NCBI RefSeq assembly: GCF_019308285.1 | Contig: NZ_WWEM01000039.1 | Span: 186,001-250,000, forward strand | Direction: 5' to 3' | Length of the DNA stretch: 64,000 nt | DNA from: Flavobacterium quisquiliarum | Lineage (GTDB): Bacteria > Bacteroidota > Bacteroidia > Flavobacteriales > Flavobacteriaceae | In this document: positions 1 through 7,306 of the stretch, one piece after another | How positions within the stretch are numbered: the stretch's first letter is position 1 | Layout of the letters: each line of letters opens with the position of its first letter | Notes under the pieces: model-generated | What the model was told of the DNA's origin: nothing | The model's database searches: none | The model's input: only the letters and a program-made list of their open reading frames with translations | Translations under genes and position numbers: made by a program

Positions 1-103
1 GTCGATTAAAATCGTTTGTGTAATGAAAATCATGAAGCACAAAACTGCCAATCAGGATTACTATAATTTGAATTATTAATATTGTTTTATAAGACTTTAT
101 CAT
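1..103 (-). CDS. Partial small membrane protein, N-terminus only
   Basis: An open frame starts at an ATG (complement of 101-103) and runs off the left edge of the window with 34 codons visible. It begins MIKSYKTILIIQIIVILIG, a basic N-terminus followed by a hydrophobic stretch of about 16 residues, as in a signal anchor. The continuation (SFVLHDFHYTNDFNR) is polar. No family is recognised from so short a piece. The upstream DNA is AT-rich and gene-free, which fits a start. The opposite-strand reading frame over this spot needs a TTG start and has no recognisable content. Confidence 0.5.
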   Translation of the reverse strand, partial: MIKSYKTILIIQIIVILIGSFVLHDFHYTNDFNR

Positions 104-364
104 TATTGTGTTTAATTATATATTTTTTACTTCATTTAAATTTTAGCAATCTCTTTTGCACGGACAAAAACATCTATCTGAACCTCATTCGGCAACATAA
201 GAAATTTCTCAAAAATATAACCTTTTGGAATGCGTGCGTAAGAAATAGCAAAATAATTTATTGTGAAATAAAGCTTTATTCCTGCTTGTTGTTTTGTTTT
301 TATGTTTTTTAAAATTTAACCGCAATCCCGATAGCTATCGGGATTGCGGTTAAACAACAAAAAA
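104..364. other. Gene-free stretch with a perfect palindrome
   Basis: No convincing coding frame lies here. A TTG-initiated frame on the plus strand is cysteine- and aromatic-rich with no homologous look. The only clear structure is the 40-bp palindrome at 315-354. Confidence 0.5.
315..354. repeat. 40-bp perfect palindrome with CCCGATAGCTATCGGG core
   Basis: The two 20-base halves, TTTAACCGCAATCCCGATAG and its reverse complement, abut with no spacer. It sits just downstream of the minus-strand gene ending at 365, so it could end transcription there. The same left arm and core recur at 2093-2127, which marks it as a dispersed element rather than a private terminator. Confidence 0.8.
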
Positions 365-547
365 TCAATCCTTCTTATGCTGTTCCGTATAATTTTGATT
401 TCCTTTAATTCGGTTGTCTTCCTTGTGCATTCCGTTGGCCATTCCTAACATAAAGGCCGTTATGATAATTATAAATTTTCTTTTTATCCAATGAAGAAGC
501 GGTGGCTTGGATTGCTCCAAACGTGTTTGTTTGTTTTGTTTATACAT
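365..547 (-). CDS. Small hypothetical membrane protein (60 aa)
   Basis: It encodes a 60-residue protein with a basic N-terminus (MYKQNKQTRLEQSKPP), one hydrophobic segment at about residues 25-40 (KRKFIIIITAFMLGMANGM) and a charged tail. It could be a single-span inner-membrane protein, with the basic side cytoplasmic. No family is recognised. It is followed directly by the perfect palindrome at 315-354. It may be real because the hydrophobic and charged parts are cleanly partitioned and no larger frame competes. It has no clear promoter. Confidence 0.45.
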   Translation of the reverse strand: MYKQNKQTRLEQSKPPLLHWIKRKFIIIITAFMLGMANGMHKEDNRIKGNQNYTEQHKKD

Positions 548-626
548 TTGGAAAATGATAAATGATTAGACATTATTATTTCATCTTATGCTTTGAGACA
601 GCATAAAGCCTCAGAAATTAATTTTC

Positions 627-998
627 TTAAGCGGTGTATAAACTTTTACTAAAATGTCTTGAAGTGATTATGTCATTTATAAAAACAGATTGATTTATAA
701 ATGATATTAGTTCCTGATGAAGCAGATTTAGTAATTTGAGCAGTTTCTTGATTTGAAAAGTAAAGACATTTTCAACATTTAGAAAATTTAAAACAATTGA
801 AAATCGTATTTGATTCCAAGAAACAACCTGCCCGAATTTATAGAAACGAGAAATTTTAAGATCCAATTCCCTTCTTGAAACTCCAAATGAAGATTGATAA
901 TATTCTGCCGATTTAGATTGAGAATATAAAGTACCATCGCCCGCCATCACGACAAAAGCCAGAAAGAGTGCAATTAGGTATCTTATGTGTTTTTTCAA
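627..998 (-). CDS. Hypothetical exported protein (123 aa)
   Basis: The N-terminus MKKHIRYLIALFLAFVVMAG looks like a signal peptide or signal anchor, with a possible cleavage before QSKSAEY near residue 27. The mature part is mixed, with a leucine-rich stretch around residues 72-95 (NVENVFTFQIKKLLKLLNLL). No family is recognised. It stands alone, with spacers on both sides and no operon partner. It may be a remnant of a longer protein because the C-terminal half lacks domain-like features. Confidence 0.4.
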   Translation of the reverse strand: MKKHIRYLIALFLAFVVMAGDGTLYSQSKSAEYYQSSFGVSRRELDLKISRFYKFGQVVSWNQIRFSIVLNFLNVENVFTFQIKKLLKLLNLLHQELISFINQSVFINDIITSRHFSKSLYTA

Positions 999-1034
999 TC
1001 TTTAAGTTTTAATTATGGAACGAAAATACAAATT

Positions 1035-1613
1035 TTATTTGTTCAGTAATTTTTCGGTTTGATTTTTATAAAGCAACAATCCCAATCCTAAAACAAAAAC
1101 CGCACAACTTAAAACCATCAAAACACCGTTTTTCAAAGCAAAAAAGGAAACTCCAACAGCAACCGCACCAATTATTACCATTAAAGATTTTAGAGTTTCT
1201 GTTTTTATAAAAGTAAAGGCATGAAGCGCCAAACCAAGAAAAAGCAAAGAAGGCCCAACAGCTATAAATGGATAAAAAAGCAATGGAGAATTGCTAATAT
1301 GCTGGCTTAGTTCCGCTTTTTCGATTTCGTTATTTCCGTAACTCGACATGATAAAATCGATTGTACAAAGCCCGATATGCGCAACAACACCTAAAGTTGT
1401 TAAAACAGAACCTACTTTATTCATCTTTGTTTTTGGAAATGCATCATTAAAAGACAATAAAAAACAGGCGCCTATTAAATTAAAACAATGTGCAAAATCT
1501 ATCGATTCGCTTAAACTTGGCAATAGTTTAGAAAAGAATAAATAACTGATTAGAAAAAATACTAATCCTATTAGGCAGCGTTGTTTTGTATTCATAATTT
1601 TAATTCCGTTCAT
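1035..1613 (-). CDS. Multi-pass membrane protein of unknown function
   Basis: The 192-residue protein has about six hydrophobic segments (roughly residues 13-30, 42-55, 67-88, 109-133, 141-160 and 163-182). It has no recognisable catalytic motif. The general look resembles DUF998-type or DoxX-like small integral membrane proteins, but this is not a family call. The start used leaves 2 bp to the acetyltransferase gene upstream. A second ATG at 1595 (MNTKQRC) is equally plausible. It is probably co-transcribed with the upstream GNAT gene. Confidence 0.65.
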   Translation of the reverse strand: MNGIKIMNTKQRCLIGLVFFLISYLFFSKLLPSLSESIDFAHCFNLIGACFLLSFNDAFPKTKMNKVGSVLTTLGVVAHIGLCTIDFIMSSYGNNEIEKAELSQHISNSPLLFYPFIAVGPSLLFLGLALHAFTFIKTETLKSLMVIIGAVAVGVSFFALKNGVLMVLSCAVFVLGLGLLLYKNQTEKLLNK

Positions 1614-1615
1614 TT

Positions 1616-2065
1616 TTAAAGTTTCATTTCCATAATAGGCATAAATCGACCTTTTATAGACGTTTCGAATTCTCCAATTTTTATAAATCCCATTTTCACA
1701 TAAAAATTCTCAGCATTTGGTTCTGAATCGAGAATTATTCTTTCTATTTTTTCTTCTTTTATTTGGTTTAAAAAATCGAGAACTAAATATTTTCCAAATC
1801 CTTTTCCAATATATTCTGGTAATATAAATAAATTATCGAGTTCGATTACTTTTTCATCTTTGAAAACATAAGAATAATATCCAAGAATTAACTCATTATC
1901 GACCAATTTAAAAACGTTATGATCCCTAATGTAATCTTGAGAAATGGTTAGATTTTTATCCCATTTCTGAATTTGTTCTTCAGAATATCCCCAATAGGCT
2001 TTTGACTTTTTGGTTATTGAAGTTAGGATTTCGTTGTCGGTTATGTTAGCTTTTTCTAGTGTCAT
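1616..2065 (-). CDS. GNAT family N-acetyltransferase
   Basis: The 149-residue protein matches a single GNAT domain, which transfers an acetyl group from acetyl-CoA to an amine. The acetyl-CoA loop is visible as LFILPEYIGKGFGKYLV (about residues 77-93, the R/Q-x-x-G-x-G/A motif in a GKGFGK form). The C-terminal EPNAENFYVKMGFIKIG matches the usual motif B. The substrate cannot be read from sequence. It lies 2 bp upstream of the membrane protein gene, so the two probably form a transcript. Confidence 0.85.
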   Translation of the reverse strand: MTLEKANITDNEILTSITKKSKAYWGYSEEQIQKWDKNLTISQDYIRDHNVFKLVDNELILGYYSYVFKDEKVIELDNLFILPEYIGKGFGKYLVLDFLNQIKEEKIERIILDSEPNAENFYVKMGFIKIGEFETSIKGRFMPIMEMKL

Positions 2066-2092
2066 TAGTTTGAAAATAAGTTTTTAGGCATC

Positions 2093-2127
2093 TTTAAAAT
2101 TTAACCGCAATCCCGATAGCTATCGGG
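2093..2127. repeat. Second copy of the CCCGATAGCTATCGGG palindrome element
   Basis: It repeats the left arm and core of the palindrome at 315-354 (TTTAAAATTTAACCGCAATC and onward to TATCGGG), then diverges. Only the 16-bp core (2112-2127) is self-complementary here. It lies in the 183-bp spacer between two GNAT genes. Confidence 0.75.
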
Positions 2128-2159
2128 AGCAAAGAATTTTCAATCTTAAGTTATGCTGG

Positions 2160-2240
2160 ATAAGCGCAAAGTTCGCAAAGCTTTGAACACAAAACCTTGC
2201 GAACTTTGCTTAAACCTTTGCGAGCTTTGCGGTTAAAAAA
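2160..2240. repeat. Intergenic 'gcaaagttcgcaaag' repeat region
   Basis: Forward and inverted versions of the words GCAAAGTTCGCAAAG, TTGCGAACTTTGC and CTTTGCGAGCTTTGCGGTT follow each other here. Related wording appears at 57785-57850. This looks like a dispersed, decaying intergenic element and codes for nothing visible. Confidence 0.55.
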
Positions 2241-2248
2241 CATCCCAA

Positions 2249-2686
2249 TTATTTATAAATCGTAAACTTATTATGACTCAAAGTAAAACCAAGGTTTTCA
2301 TAAATCGCCACATTTTCTACTCGCTTTTTATTTGTGGTTACTTCGATGCTTTTTAGATTATTTTGTTCTGCAAAATTTAAAATCTCATTTAGTAACAACC
2401 TTCCAACACCTTGGCCACGATACTTTTGATGAATAAAAAATTCTTGTATTTCGCCAACCAATCCGCAATGATGCAGAAGATTTTGGGTGTGAAAGCTAAT
2501 AAAACCTAAACCTTCTATTTCGTTTTCGGCAATTAGATACAGATTTTTTGGGTTTGAAATATTTTCATTGAATATTGCTTTGAAAATTTCAACATTTAAA
2601 ATTTCATTCTCTAACTCACAAATTGCTTTGTAAACGAAGTCTAGGTCTTTATTTTGGATTTTTCTGATTTTAATATTAAACTTCAT
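2249..2686 (-). CDS. GNAT family N-acetyltransferase
   Basis: A second, unrelated GNAT protein of about 145 residues. The acetyl-CoA site reads FFIHQKYRGQGVGRLLLNEI, a textbook Q/R-x-x-G-x-G motif, followed by EVTTNKKRVENVAIYENLGF, the motif-B helix with the usual catalytic-region Tyr. The start at 2686 (MKFNIKIRK) is chosen because the alternative ATG at 2716 would overlap the upstream membrane-protein gene by 16 bp and adds only MQRNLKHCDI. The substrate is unknown. It is probably translated from the same transcript as the gene ending at 2701. Confidence 0.8.
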   Translation of the reverse strand: MKFNIKIRKIQNKDLDFVYKAICELENEILNVEIFKAIFNENISNPKNLYLIAENEIEGLGFISFHTQNLLHHCGLVGEIQEFFIHQKYRGQGVGRLLLNEILNFAEQNNLKSIEVTTNKKRVENVAIYENLGFTLSHNKFTIYK

Positions 2687-2700
2687 AATGTCACAATGTT

Positions 2701-3261
2701 TTAGATTTCTCTGCAAAGTATTGTAATTGCTATAAAAACAAAACTAAGATATATTGAAATCGGAAATCCAATTCCTAATTCATGTTGCGAAATACCTTTG
2801 TAAAAAGGCAGTAATTTCAAAACAATAGCTGTTAAAATTGGAAGGGAGAATAATACCCAAAAAGCAACAAAATTATCAGGAAAAGAAAACAATCTTCTAA
2901 GAATAAAATAAGTCAAAATTGTTATTGAAACTAATGGAACTACAAACCATGCCCAACTGGCTTTTATAATAGCCGACATAGCAGATCCAAGTACCAATGT
3001 TAATATAAAAACAGTAAATCCGCCAAAAAACAAATAAAAGAATGTTGCCAAATATTGTCCTGATTTTTGTTTCGCAAAAAATCCCACTAAAATAAAAGAC
3101 AGAATAACCATAAAACCAAAACCAGTCGTTAATCCACGATCGTTTTCTCTATCATATTTTGCCGCTAAAAACATCCAGACCCAAACTAAGAAAAGCGAAA
3201 CCAATAAAAAAATGGCACTTTGTTTGACTGTTAAATATTTAACATCTGTACTTAATTTCAT
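2701..3261 (-). CDS. Integral membrane protein of unknown function
   Basis: The 186-residue protein has about six transmembrane segments (near residues 13-33, 45-61, 68-94, 101-117, 126-150 and 165-183) joined by short loops. No signal peptide, catalytic motif or transport signature is visible. It lies directly upstream of the second GNAT gene on the same strand, and the stop lies within 15 bp of that gene's start region, so the two probably share a transcript. No family is recognised. Confidence 0.6.
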   Translation of the reverse strand: MKLSTDVKYLTVKQSAIFLLVSLFLVWVWMFLAAKYDRENDRGLTTGFGFMVILSFILVGFFAKQKSGQYLATFFYLFFGGFTVFILTLVLGSAMSAIIKASWAWFVVPLVSITILTYFILRRLFSFPDNFVAFWVLFSLPILTAIVLKLLPFYKGISQHELGIGFPISIYLSFVFIAITILCREI

Positions 3262-3440
3262 TTCTTATTAAAAAATTTGCTCCCTCAAGATTACACAATT
3301 CTAAATTCAAAACCTATTCAATAGTCAGAAAAATTGTATTTTTAAACACAGAAAACTATTTGCAAAATGTATCACACAAACTCCGTCTTGTTTTCTACAT
3401 AAACTAAATAAGGTAAAAGAATTTTAAATATCTTTGAATC

Positions 3441-3845
3441 ATGAGCACAGTAAAACCAAAACATATCGGCAGAAACATTAGCCGAATTAGAGAACTGAGA
3501 GATATGAAGCAGGAAGCGCTTGCTATTGCAATCGGTACAAACCAGCAATCGATCTCGATTATTGAAGGAAGCGAAAGTGTTGATGAAGAAAAACTAAACA
3601 AAATTGCACTTGCTTTAGGAGTTACACCCGAAGCTATAAAAAACTTTTCTGAAGATGCTGTTTTTAATATTATTGGAAATACTTATAATGATGATTCTTC
3701 TTCTATAAAAAACTATAATTGTACTTTTAATCCGTTGGATAAGCTTTTGGAAGCTATTGATAAGAATGAGAAACTTTATGAAAGATTGATTCAAATAGAA
3801 AGAGAGAAAGCTTCTTATTTGGAGAAATTGCTTGATAAGAAATAA
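3441..3845 (+). CDS. XRE-family helix-turn-helix regulator
   Basis: The N-terminal 65 residues form an HTH_3/XRE DNA-binding domain: GRNISRIRELRDMKQEALAI, then GTNQQSISIIEGS as the recognition helix, and LNKIALALGVTPEAIKNF. Residues 66-134 form a charged, probably helical tail (LDKLLEAIDKNEKLYERL, IQIEREKASYLEKLL) that may be a coiled coil for dimerisation. Length and layout are typical of small Bacteroidota XRE proteins. It is monocistronic, with its own terminator at 3866-3904. The target is unknown. A TAnnTTTG word lies at 3429-3436, only 4 bp before the ATG. Confidence 0.85.
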   Translation: MSTVKPKHIGRNISRIRELRDMKQEALAIAIGTNQQSISIIEGSESVDEEKLNKIALALGVTPEAIKNFSEDAVFNIIGNTYNDDSSSIKNYNCTFNPLDKLLEAIDKNEKLYERLIQIEREKASYLEKLLDKK

Positions 3846-3865
3846 AGATTTATTTTTATAAAAGA

Positions 3866-3904
3866 AAAACCGAAGCTTCCTTATTGAAAGCTTCGGTTTT
3901 TTTT
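3866..3904 (+). terminator. Rho-independent terminator of the XRE gene
   Basis: The stem AAAACCGAAGCTT / AAGCTTCGGTTTT is followed by a T-tract, 20 bp after the XRE stop codon. The A-tract on the other side could make it work in both directions. Confidence 0.85.
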
Positions 3905-3948
3905 ATGTTTTTCATATTGTTAATGAAATGAATTGAAAATTTAAGTTA

Positions 3949-4848
3949 TTAAGTATATTGAATAAAATAACAAGCAACCTTTGATATTGGCTCAAAAAAA
4001 ACATAAAGATCTCCTCCGCAAAAATTTAATTCTTCAAAATAATTTTTATTCCAATCGTTTTCAGGAACTATAGTAGAACTTTTCATTTTTGAGCCATTGT
4101 GCAATTGACATAAAAATTTCATTTTTCTTCCGGATTTTGGACAAGTAGGAATATATTGTCCCTGCATCCAATTTGGCATTCCTGAATCTATATTACCAGA
4201 ATACTCAACACTTTTTTTAAAATCAAATCTTTGCTCTTCAAAAATTATAACCGAATCTTTTTTAACCTCGTTAAAAGATGTTTCACAAGTCTCGACATCT
4301 TCTAAATTTAAAATAACCGGAAATGTATGGTCCGAATAATCAAGAAAAATTTCCTCAAAATTCAAATATAAAGGACAAGTTAAATGTATTTTAAACGGTA
4401 ACCATTTAAAATTATCATCTTCATTATTAATAAATCCTAAATATTGAAAAGGAATACAGCAATTATTACTTGGACACTTGAATTCATCCGAAAAATCACC
4501 TCCTAATTGATGAAATCCATTTGGGTTTTCGTGAAATTTGAGAATATAATTAATTTTAAAAACTGGTAATTTGTATTGAGTTTCATCAGATTGCAGTTCT
4601 CGCTCTTTAATCCGGGAATAAACAGTCAATCCCTTCATTTCTTCATAATATTGATATGCTTTTGAAGGCTTACCATTTTCAAAAACCAATTCAATACCTC
4701 TGCCTAAACCTATTACCGTTTCTTTATTCGTAATTTGTGTCTCAATTATATCTTCATAATATTTCTCTCCATTAAACCGAATTTGTGTTTCTGCAATGTA
4801 GATTGACTTTCGTTTATTTAGAACCCTATTTATTACTTTTTTAATCAT
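3949..4848 (-). CDS. DUF1963-like (YwqG-type) protein
   Basis: The 299-residue cytoplasmic-looking protein has no signal peptide. The C-terminal half carries the features expected of DUF1963/YwqG-like proteins: GMPNWMQGQYIPTCPKSG, a Cys-containing knuckle followed by MKFLCQL, and the ending FCGGDLYVFFEPISKVACYF. Other cysteine pairs (CPSNNCC, CPLYL) may bind metal or be structural. The family has no established biochemical role. It is monocistronic, with repeats upstream. The family assignment is by eye and should be taken as likely rather than certain. Confidence 0.55.
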   Translation of the reverse strand: MIKKVINRVLNKRKSIYIAETQIRFNGEKYYEDIIETQITNKETVIGLGRGIELVFENGKPSKAYQYYEEMKGLTVYSRIKERELQSDETQYKLPVFKINYILKFHENPNGFHQLGGDFSDEFKCPSNNCCIPFQYLGFINNEDDNFKWLPFKIHLTCPLYLNFEEIFLDYSDHTFPVILNLEDVETCETSFNEVKKDSVIIFEEQRFDFKKSVEYSGNIDSGMPNWMQGQYIPTCPKSGRKMKFLCQLHNGSKMKSSTIVPENDWNKNYFEELNFCGGDLYVFFEPISKVACYFIQYT

Positions 4849-4914
4849 TAATGTAAGTTTTACTGGTTTTTCTCAAAACAACGATATACAAATTAATGCA
4901 ATTTAAGACTCATT

Positions 4915-5300
4915 TCCTAAACGAAACTTCTTATGAAACCGAGTTTGCGTGAGGAATAGAGCCTTTTATGAAGCGGAGCGGAGTAAAAGATATAGCCGAT
5001 AGCCCGACCCGGAGGGGCACGCCATTATTTAAGATGCTGAGATTTTTCAATCTTTGTGGAGTTTCGAGTATGATTGCTTCCCAGTTCGCTATCGCTCGAG
5101 TTTCCTTCTTCGAAATGACAAGATTATGGTTAACTATGACTTTGAAAAGAAAAAATCTGCTAAATCTGCTAAATCTGCGTGAGACAAAATCGCCAATCTT
5201 TGTAGAATTCCGAGTGTGATCTCTCCTTCGTCGAGATGACAATACTATGTAAAAAAACTTCGTGCCTTAGCGCCTTCGTGGCAAAACCAAAACAAATAAG
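4915..5300. repeat. Repeat-rich gene-free stretch upstream of pepP
   Basis: This 530-bp spacer has no convincing gene. It is a patchwork of short words: AGCGGAGCGGAGT, ATAGCCGATAGCCCGACCC, GGAGGGGCACGCC, CGCTATCGCTCGAG, a doubled AAATCTGCT, two TCGA(A/G)ATGACAA words (near 5109 and 5231), and CTTCGTGCCTTAGCGCCTT. GC content is higher than in surrounding spacers. Frames that open through it on both strands translate to arginine/phenylalanine-rich junk. It is read here as a mosaic of dispersed intergenic elements of the kind common in Flavobacterium. Confidence 0.55.
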
Positions 5301-5381
5301 AAAACTTTAATAAATCTATTATACGCCACTTCTTCAAAAATCATTAATTTTGAAAATTCGAAGTTCAAAAACGAAATAATT

Positions 5382-6674
5382 ATGAAATATCATCAAATAA
5401 ACAGCGCTCTTTTTGTAAAAAACCGCAGAAAGTTCATGGCTGAAATGAAACCTAATTCTGTTGCAGTATTCAACTCAAACGACATTTATCCAGTTAGTGC
5501 CGACAGTACTTTACCGTTTGCACAACACAGAGATATTTTTTATCTGAGCGGTGTAGATCAGGAAGAAAGTGTTTTGCTTTTGTTTCCGGATGCGCCTTGT
5601 GAGCACCAAAGAGAAATACTTTTTTTAAGAGAAACCAACGATCATATTGCAGTTTGGGAAGGCGAAAAACTGACTAAAGAACGCGCTTTTCAGGTTTCGG
5701 GAATTAGAACGGTGTATTGGTTACAAGATTTTCATAAAGTTTTGAACGAAATGATGACGTACGCTGATACGATGTACATCAATACCAACGAACATTACCG
5801 CGCATCAGTCGAAACTGAAACTCGTGAAGCTCGTTTTGTAAAATGGTGGAAAGAGCGTTATCCAGCGCATAACGTTGCAAAAAGCAACCCAATTTTACAA
5901 AGACTTCGTTCTGTAAAAGAAAGCGAAGAAATCGATTTGATTCAGCATGCTTGTGATATTACAGAGAAAGGTTTCCGAAGATTATTAGGATTCGTAAAAC
6001 CAAACGTTACAGAATATGAAGTGGAAGCGGAACTGGCACACGAATTCATCCGCAACCGTTCTAAAGGTTTTGCTTATACACCGATTATCGCTTCTGGAAA
6101 CAATGCGAATGTTTTGCATTATATCGAAAACAATCAGCAATGTAAAGAAGGTGATTTGTTATTATTAGACGTTGCAGCAGAATATGCAAATTATTCAAGC
6201 GATATGACCAGAACGATTCCTGTTTCAGGAAGATTCTCTGAAAGACAAAAAGCGGTTTACAATGCGGTTTTAAGAGTTAAAAACGAGGCTACAAAAATGC
6301 TTACGCCAGGAACACTTTGGAAACAATATCATATTGAAGTAGGTAAAATCATGACTTCTGAATTACTTGGTTTAGGTTTATTAGACAAAGCCGATGTTCA
6401 GAACGAAAATCCGGAATGGCCTGCTTACAAAAAATATTTCATGCACGGAACTTCTCACCACATGGGATTGGACACGCACGATTACGGATTGCTTCACGAA
6501 CCAATGAAAGCGAATATGGTTTTCACGGTTGAGCCGGGAATCTATATTCCGGCAGAAAAATTCGGAATCCGTTTGGAGGATAACGTTGTGGTTCAGGAAA
6601 AAGGAGAACCGTTCAACTTAATGCGAAACATTCCAGTTGAAGCTGACGAGATTGAAACTTTAATGAATGAATAA
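5382..6674 (+). CDS. pepP: Aminopeptidase P family protein (Xaa-Pro aminopeptidase, M24B)
   Basis: This metallopeptidase removes an N-terminal residue linked to proline and acts in the cytoplasm. The N-terminal domain (about residues 1-170) has the AMP_N fold signature AQHRDIFYLSGVDQEESVLL. The C-terminal pita-bread domain carries all five metal ligands in order: Asp263 (LLLLDVAAE), Asp274 (SSDMTRT), His355 (MHGTSHHMG), Glu384 (VEPGIY) and Glu399 (RLEDNVV). The length of 430 is normal for the family. It is monocistronic, preceded by a repeat-rich spacer and followed by a clear terminator. Gene start MKYHQINSALF fits the family N-terminus. Confidence 0.93.
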   Translation: MKYHQINSALFVKNRRKFMAEMKPNSVAVFNSNDIYPVSADSTLPFAQHRDIFYLSGVDQEESVLLLFPDAPCEHQREILFLRETNDHIAVWEGEKLTKERAFQVSGIRTVYWLQDFHKVLNEMMTYADTMYINTNEHYRASVETETREARFVKWWKERYPAHNVAKSNPILQRLRSVKESEEIDLIQHACDITEKGFRRLLGFVKPNVTEYEVEAELAHEFIRNRSKGFAYTPIIASGNNANVLHYIENNQQCKEGDLLLLDVAAEYANYSSDMTRTIPVSGRFSERQKAVYNAVLRVKNEATKMLTPGTLWKQYHIEVGKIMTSELLGLGLLDKADVQNENPEWPAYKKYFMHGTSHHMGLDTHDYGLLHEPMKANMVFTVEPGIYIPAEKFGIRLEDNVVVQEKGEPFNLMRNIPVEADEIETLMNE

Positions 6675-6682
6675 ATAAAAAA

Positions 6683-6719
6683 GAGGCTGTCCAATAATTT
6701 TTTGAACAGCCTTTTTTTT
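6683..6719 (+). terminator. Terminator of pepP
   Basis: The stem AGGCTGTCC / GAACAGCCT (one mismatch allowed) is followed by eight T residues, 9 bp after the pepP stop codon. Confidence 0.85.
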
Positions 6720-6783
6720 ATATTGATATTTCTTGAAAACCCGCCTAATCAGACGCAGATTGTACGGATTCGCTAACGCGAAG

Positions 6784-6852
6784 ACGCGGATTAAAACGGA
6801 TTTTTAATAATCTAACTAAAAATTTATATAGACAATCCGTTTTAATCCGCGT
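6784..6852. repeat. Inverted repeat with 19-bp perfect arms
   Basis: The left arm at 6784-6802 and the right arm at 6834-6852 are exact reverse complements around a 31-base AT-rich loop. It is followed by a third related word (ATCTGCTTTATCCGCGTT). It could fold in RNA of either strand. Confidence 0.8.
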
Positions 6853-6933
6853 TTTTACGAAGTAAATCTGCTTTATCCGCGTTACCAATCGATTTATTGC
6901 ATTATCCATTAAGAATATAAAAAACTACATGTC

Positions 6934-6999
6934 GCTCCTCTGGAGCTTTATCGGTTCTAATAAATAAATTTTCTATAAATAATCTGGCTTCTCCGAAGC
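6934..6999. repeat. 66-bp intergenic repeat, copy 1
   Basis: It begins GCTCCTCTGGAGCTTTATCG and ends CTGGCTTCTCCGAAGC. It is mostly identical to 7152-7217. Each end is itself a small hairpin (CTCC/GGAG and GGCTTC/GAAGC). Confidence 0.75.
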
Positions 7000-7151
7000 T
7001 GATTTTCTAAAATCAAAGAGATTGGAGAATACTTGATGAATAAACCACTTATAACTGAAAGTCAACGAGGTTGGTAAACTTAATTATAACCACAAATTGC
7101 ACAAATTTTCGCAAATTAATTTGTGTGAATTTGCGTAATTTGCGGTTTTTA

Positions 7152-7217
7152 GCTCCGCTGGAGCTTTATCGTTTACAATAAATAGAATTTCTATAAATAT
7201 CTGGCTTCTCCGAAGCC
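7152..7217. repeat. 66-bp intergenic repeat, copy 2
   Basis: It begins GCTCCGCTGGAGCTTTATCG and ends CTGGCTTCTCCGAAGCC. It has the same orientation and length as copy 1 at 6934-6999, with about 10 differences by eye, mainly in the AT-rich middle. Confidence 0.75.
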
Positions 7218-7251
7218 TAACCTGATTAAAAGCTGATGAATGAATAGACAT

Positions 7252-7287
7252 AAAAAAAGCCCTTAATAAAAATATTAAGGGCTTTTT
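7252..7287 (-). terminator. Terminator of the ferritin gene
   Basis: The stem AAAAGCCCTTAATA / TATTAAGGGCTTTT is flanked by A and T tracts. It lies 20 bp beyond the ferritin stop on the minus strand. The transcript end carries a U-tract. Confidence 0.85.
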
Positions 7288-7306
7288 TAATTTTATAAAT
7301 CGGTTA

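Larger units (their letters stand above)
6740..7250. repeat. Gene-free repeat cluster between pepP and ferritin
   Basis: This spacer holds a 69-bp inverted repeat (6784-6852) with 19-base perfect arms, ACGCGGATTAAAACGGATT and its complement. It also holds two copies of a 66-bp element (6934-6999 and 7152-7217), each running from GCTCC(T/G)CTGGAGCTTTATCG to CTGGCTTCTCCGAAGC, and a palindrome-rich word set around 7090-7145 (CACAAATT, GCAAATTAATTTG). No coding frame is convincing. Confidence 0.75.

Noticed and set aside
82..312. Plus-strand 76-codon frame
   Set aside because: It needs a TTG start, is rich in Cys, Phe and Tyr as expected of random AT-rich DNA, and overlaps the better-supported minus-strand gene start at 103.
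3429..3440. Leaderless promoter of the XRE gene (TATCTTTG 4 bp before the ATG)
   Set aside because: No -33 box lies at a plausible distance, so a chance occurrence is more likely.
4931..5242. Overlapping plus and minus frames of 83-103 codons in the spacer before pepP
   Set aside because: They lie wholly within the repeat mosaic, on both strands, and translate to Arg/Phe-rich text with no domain-like features.
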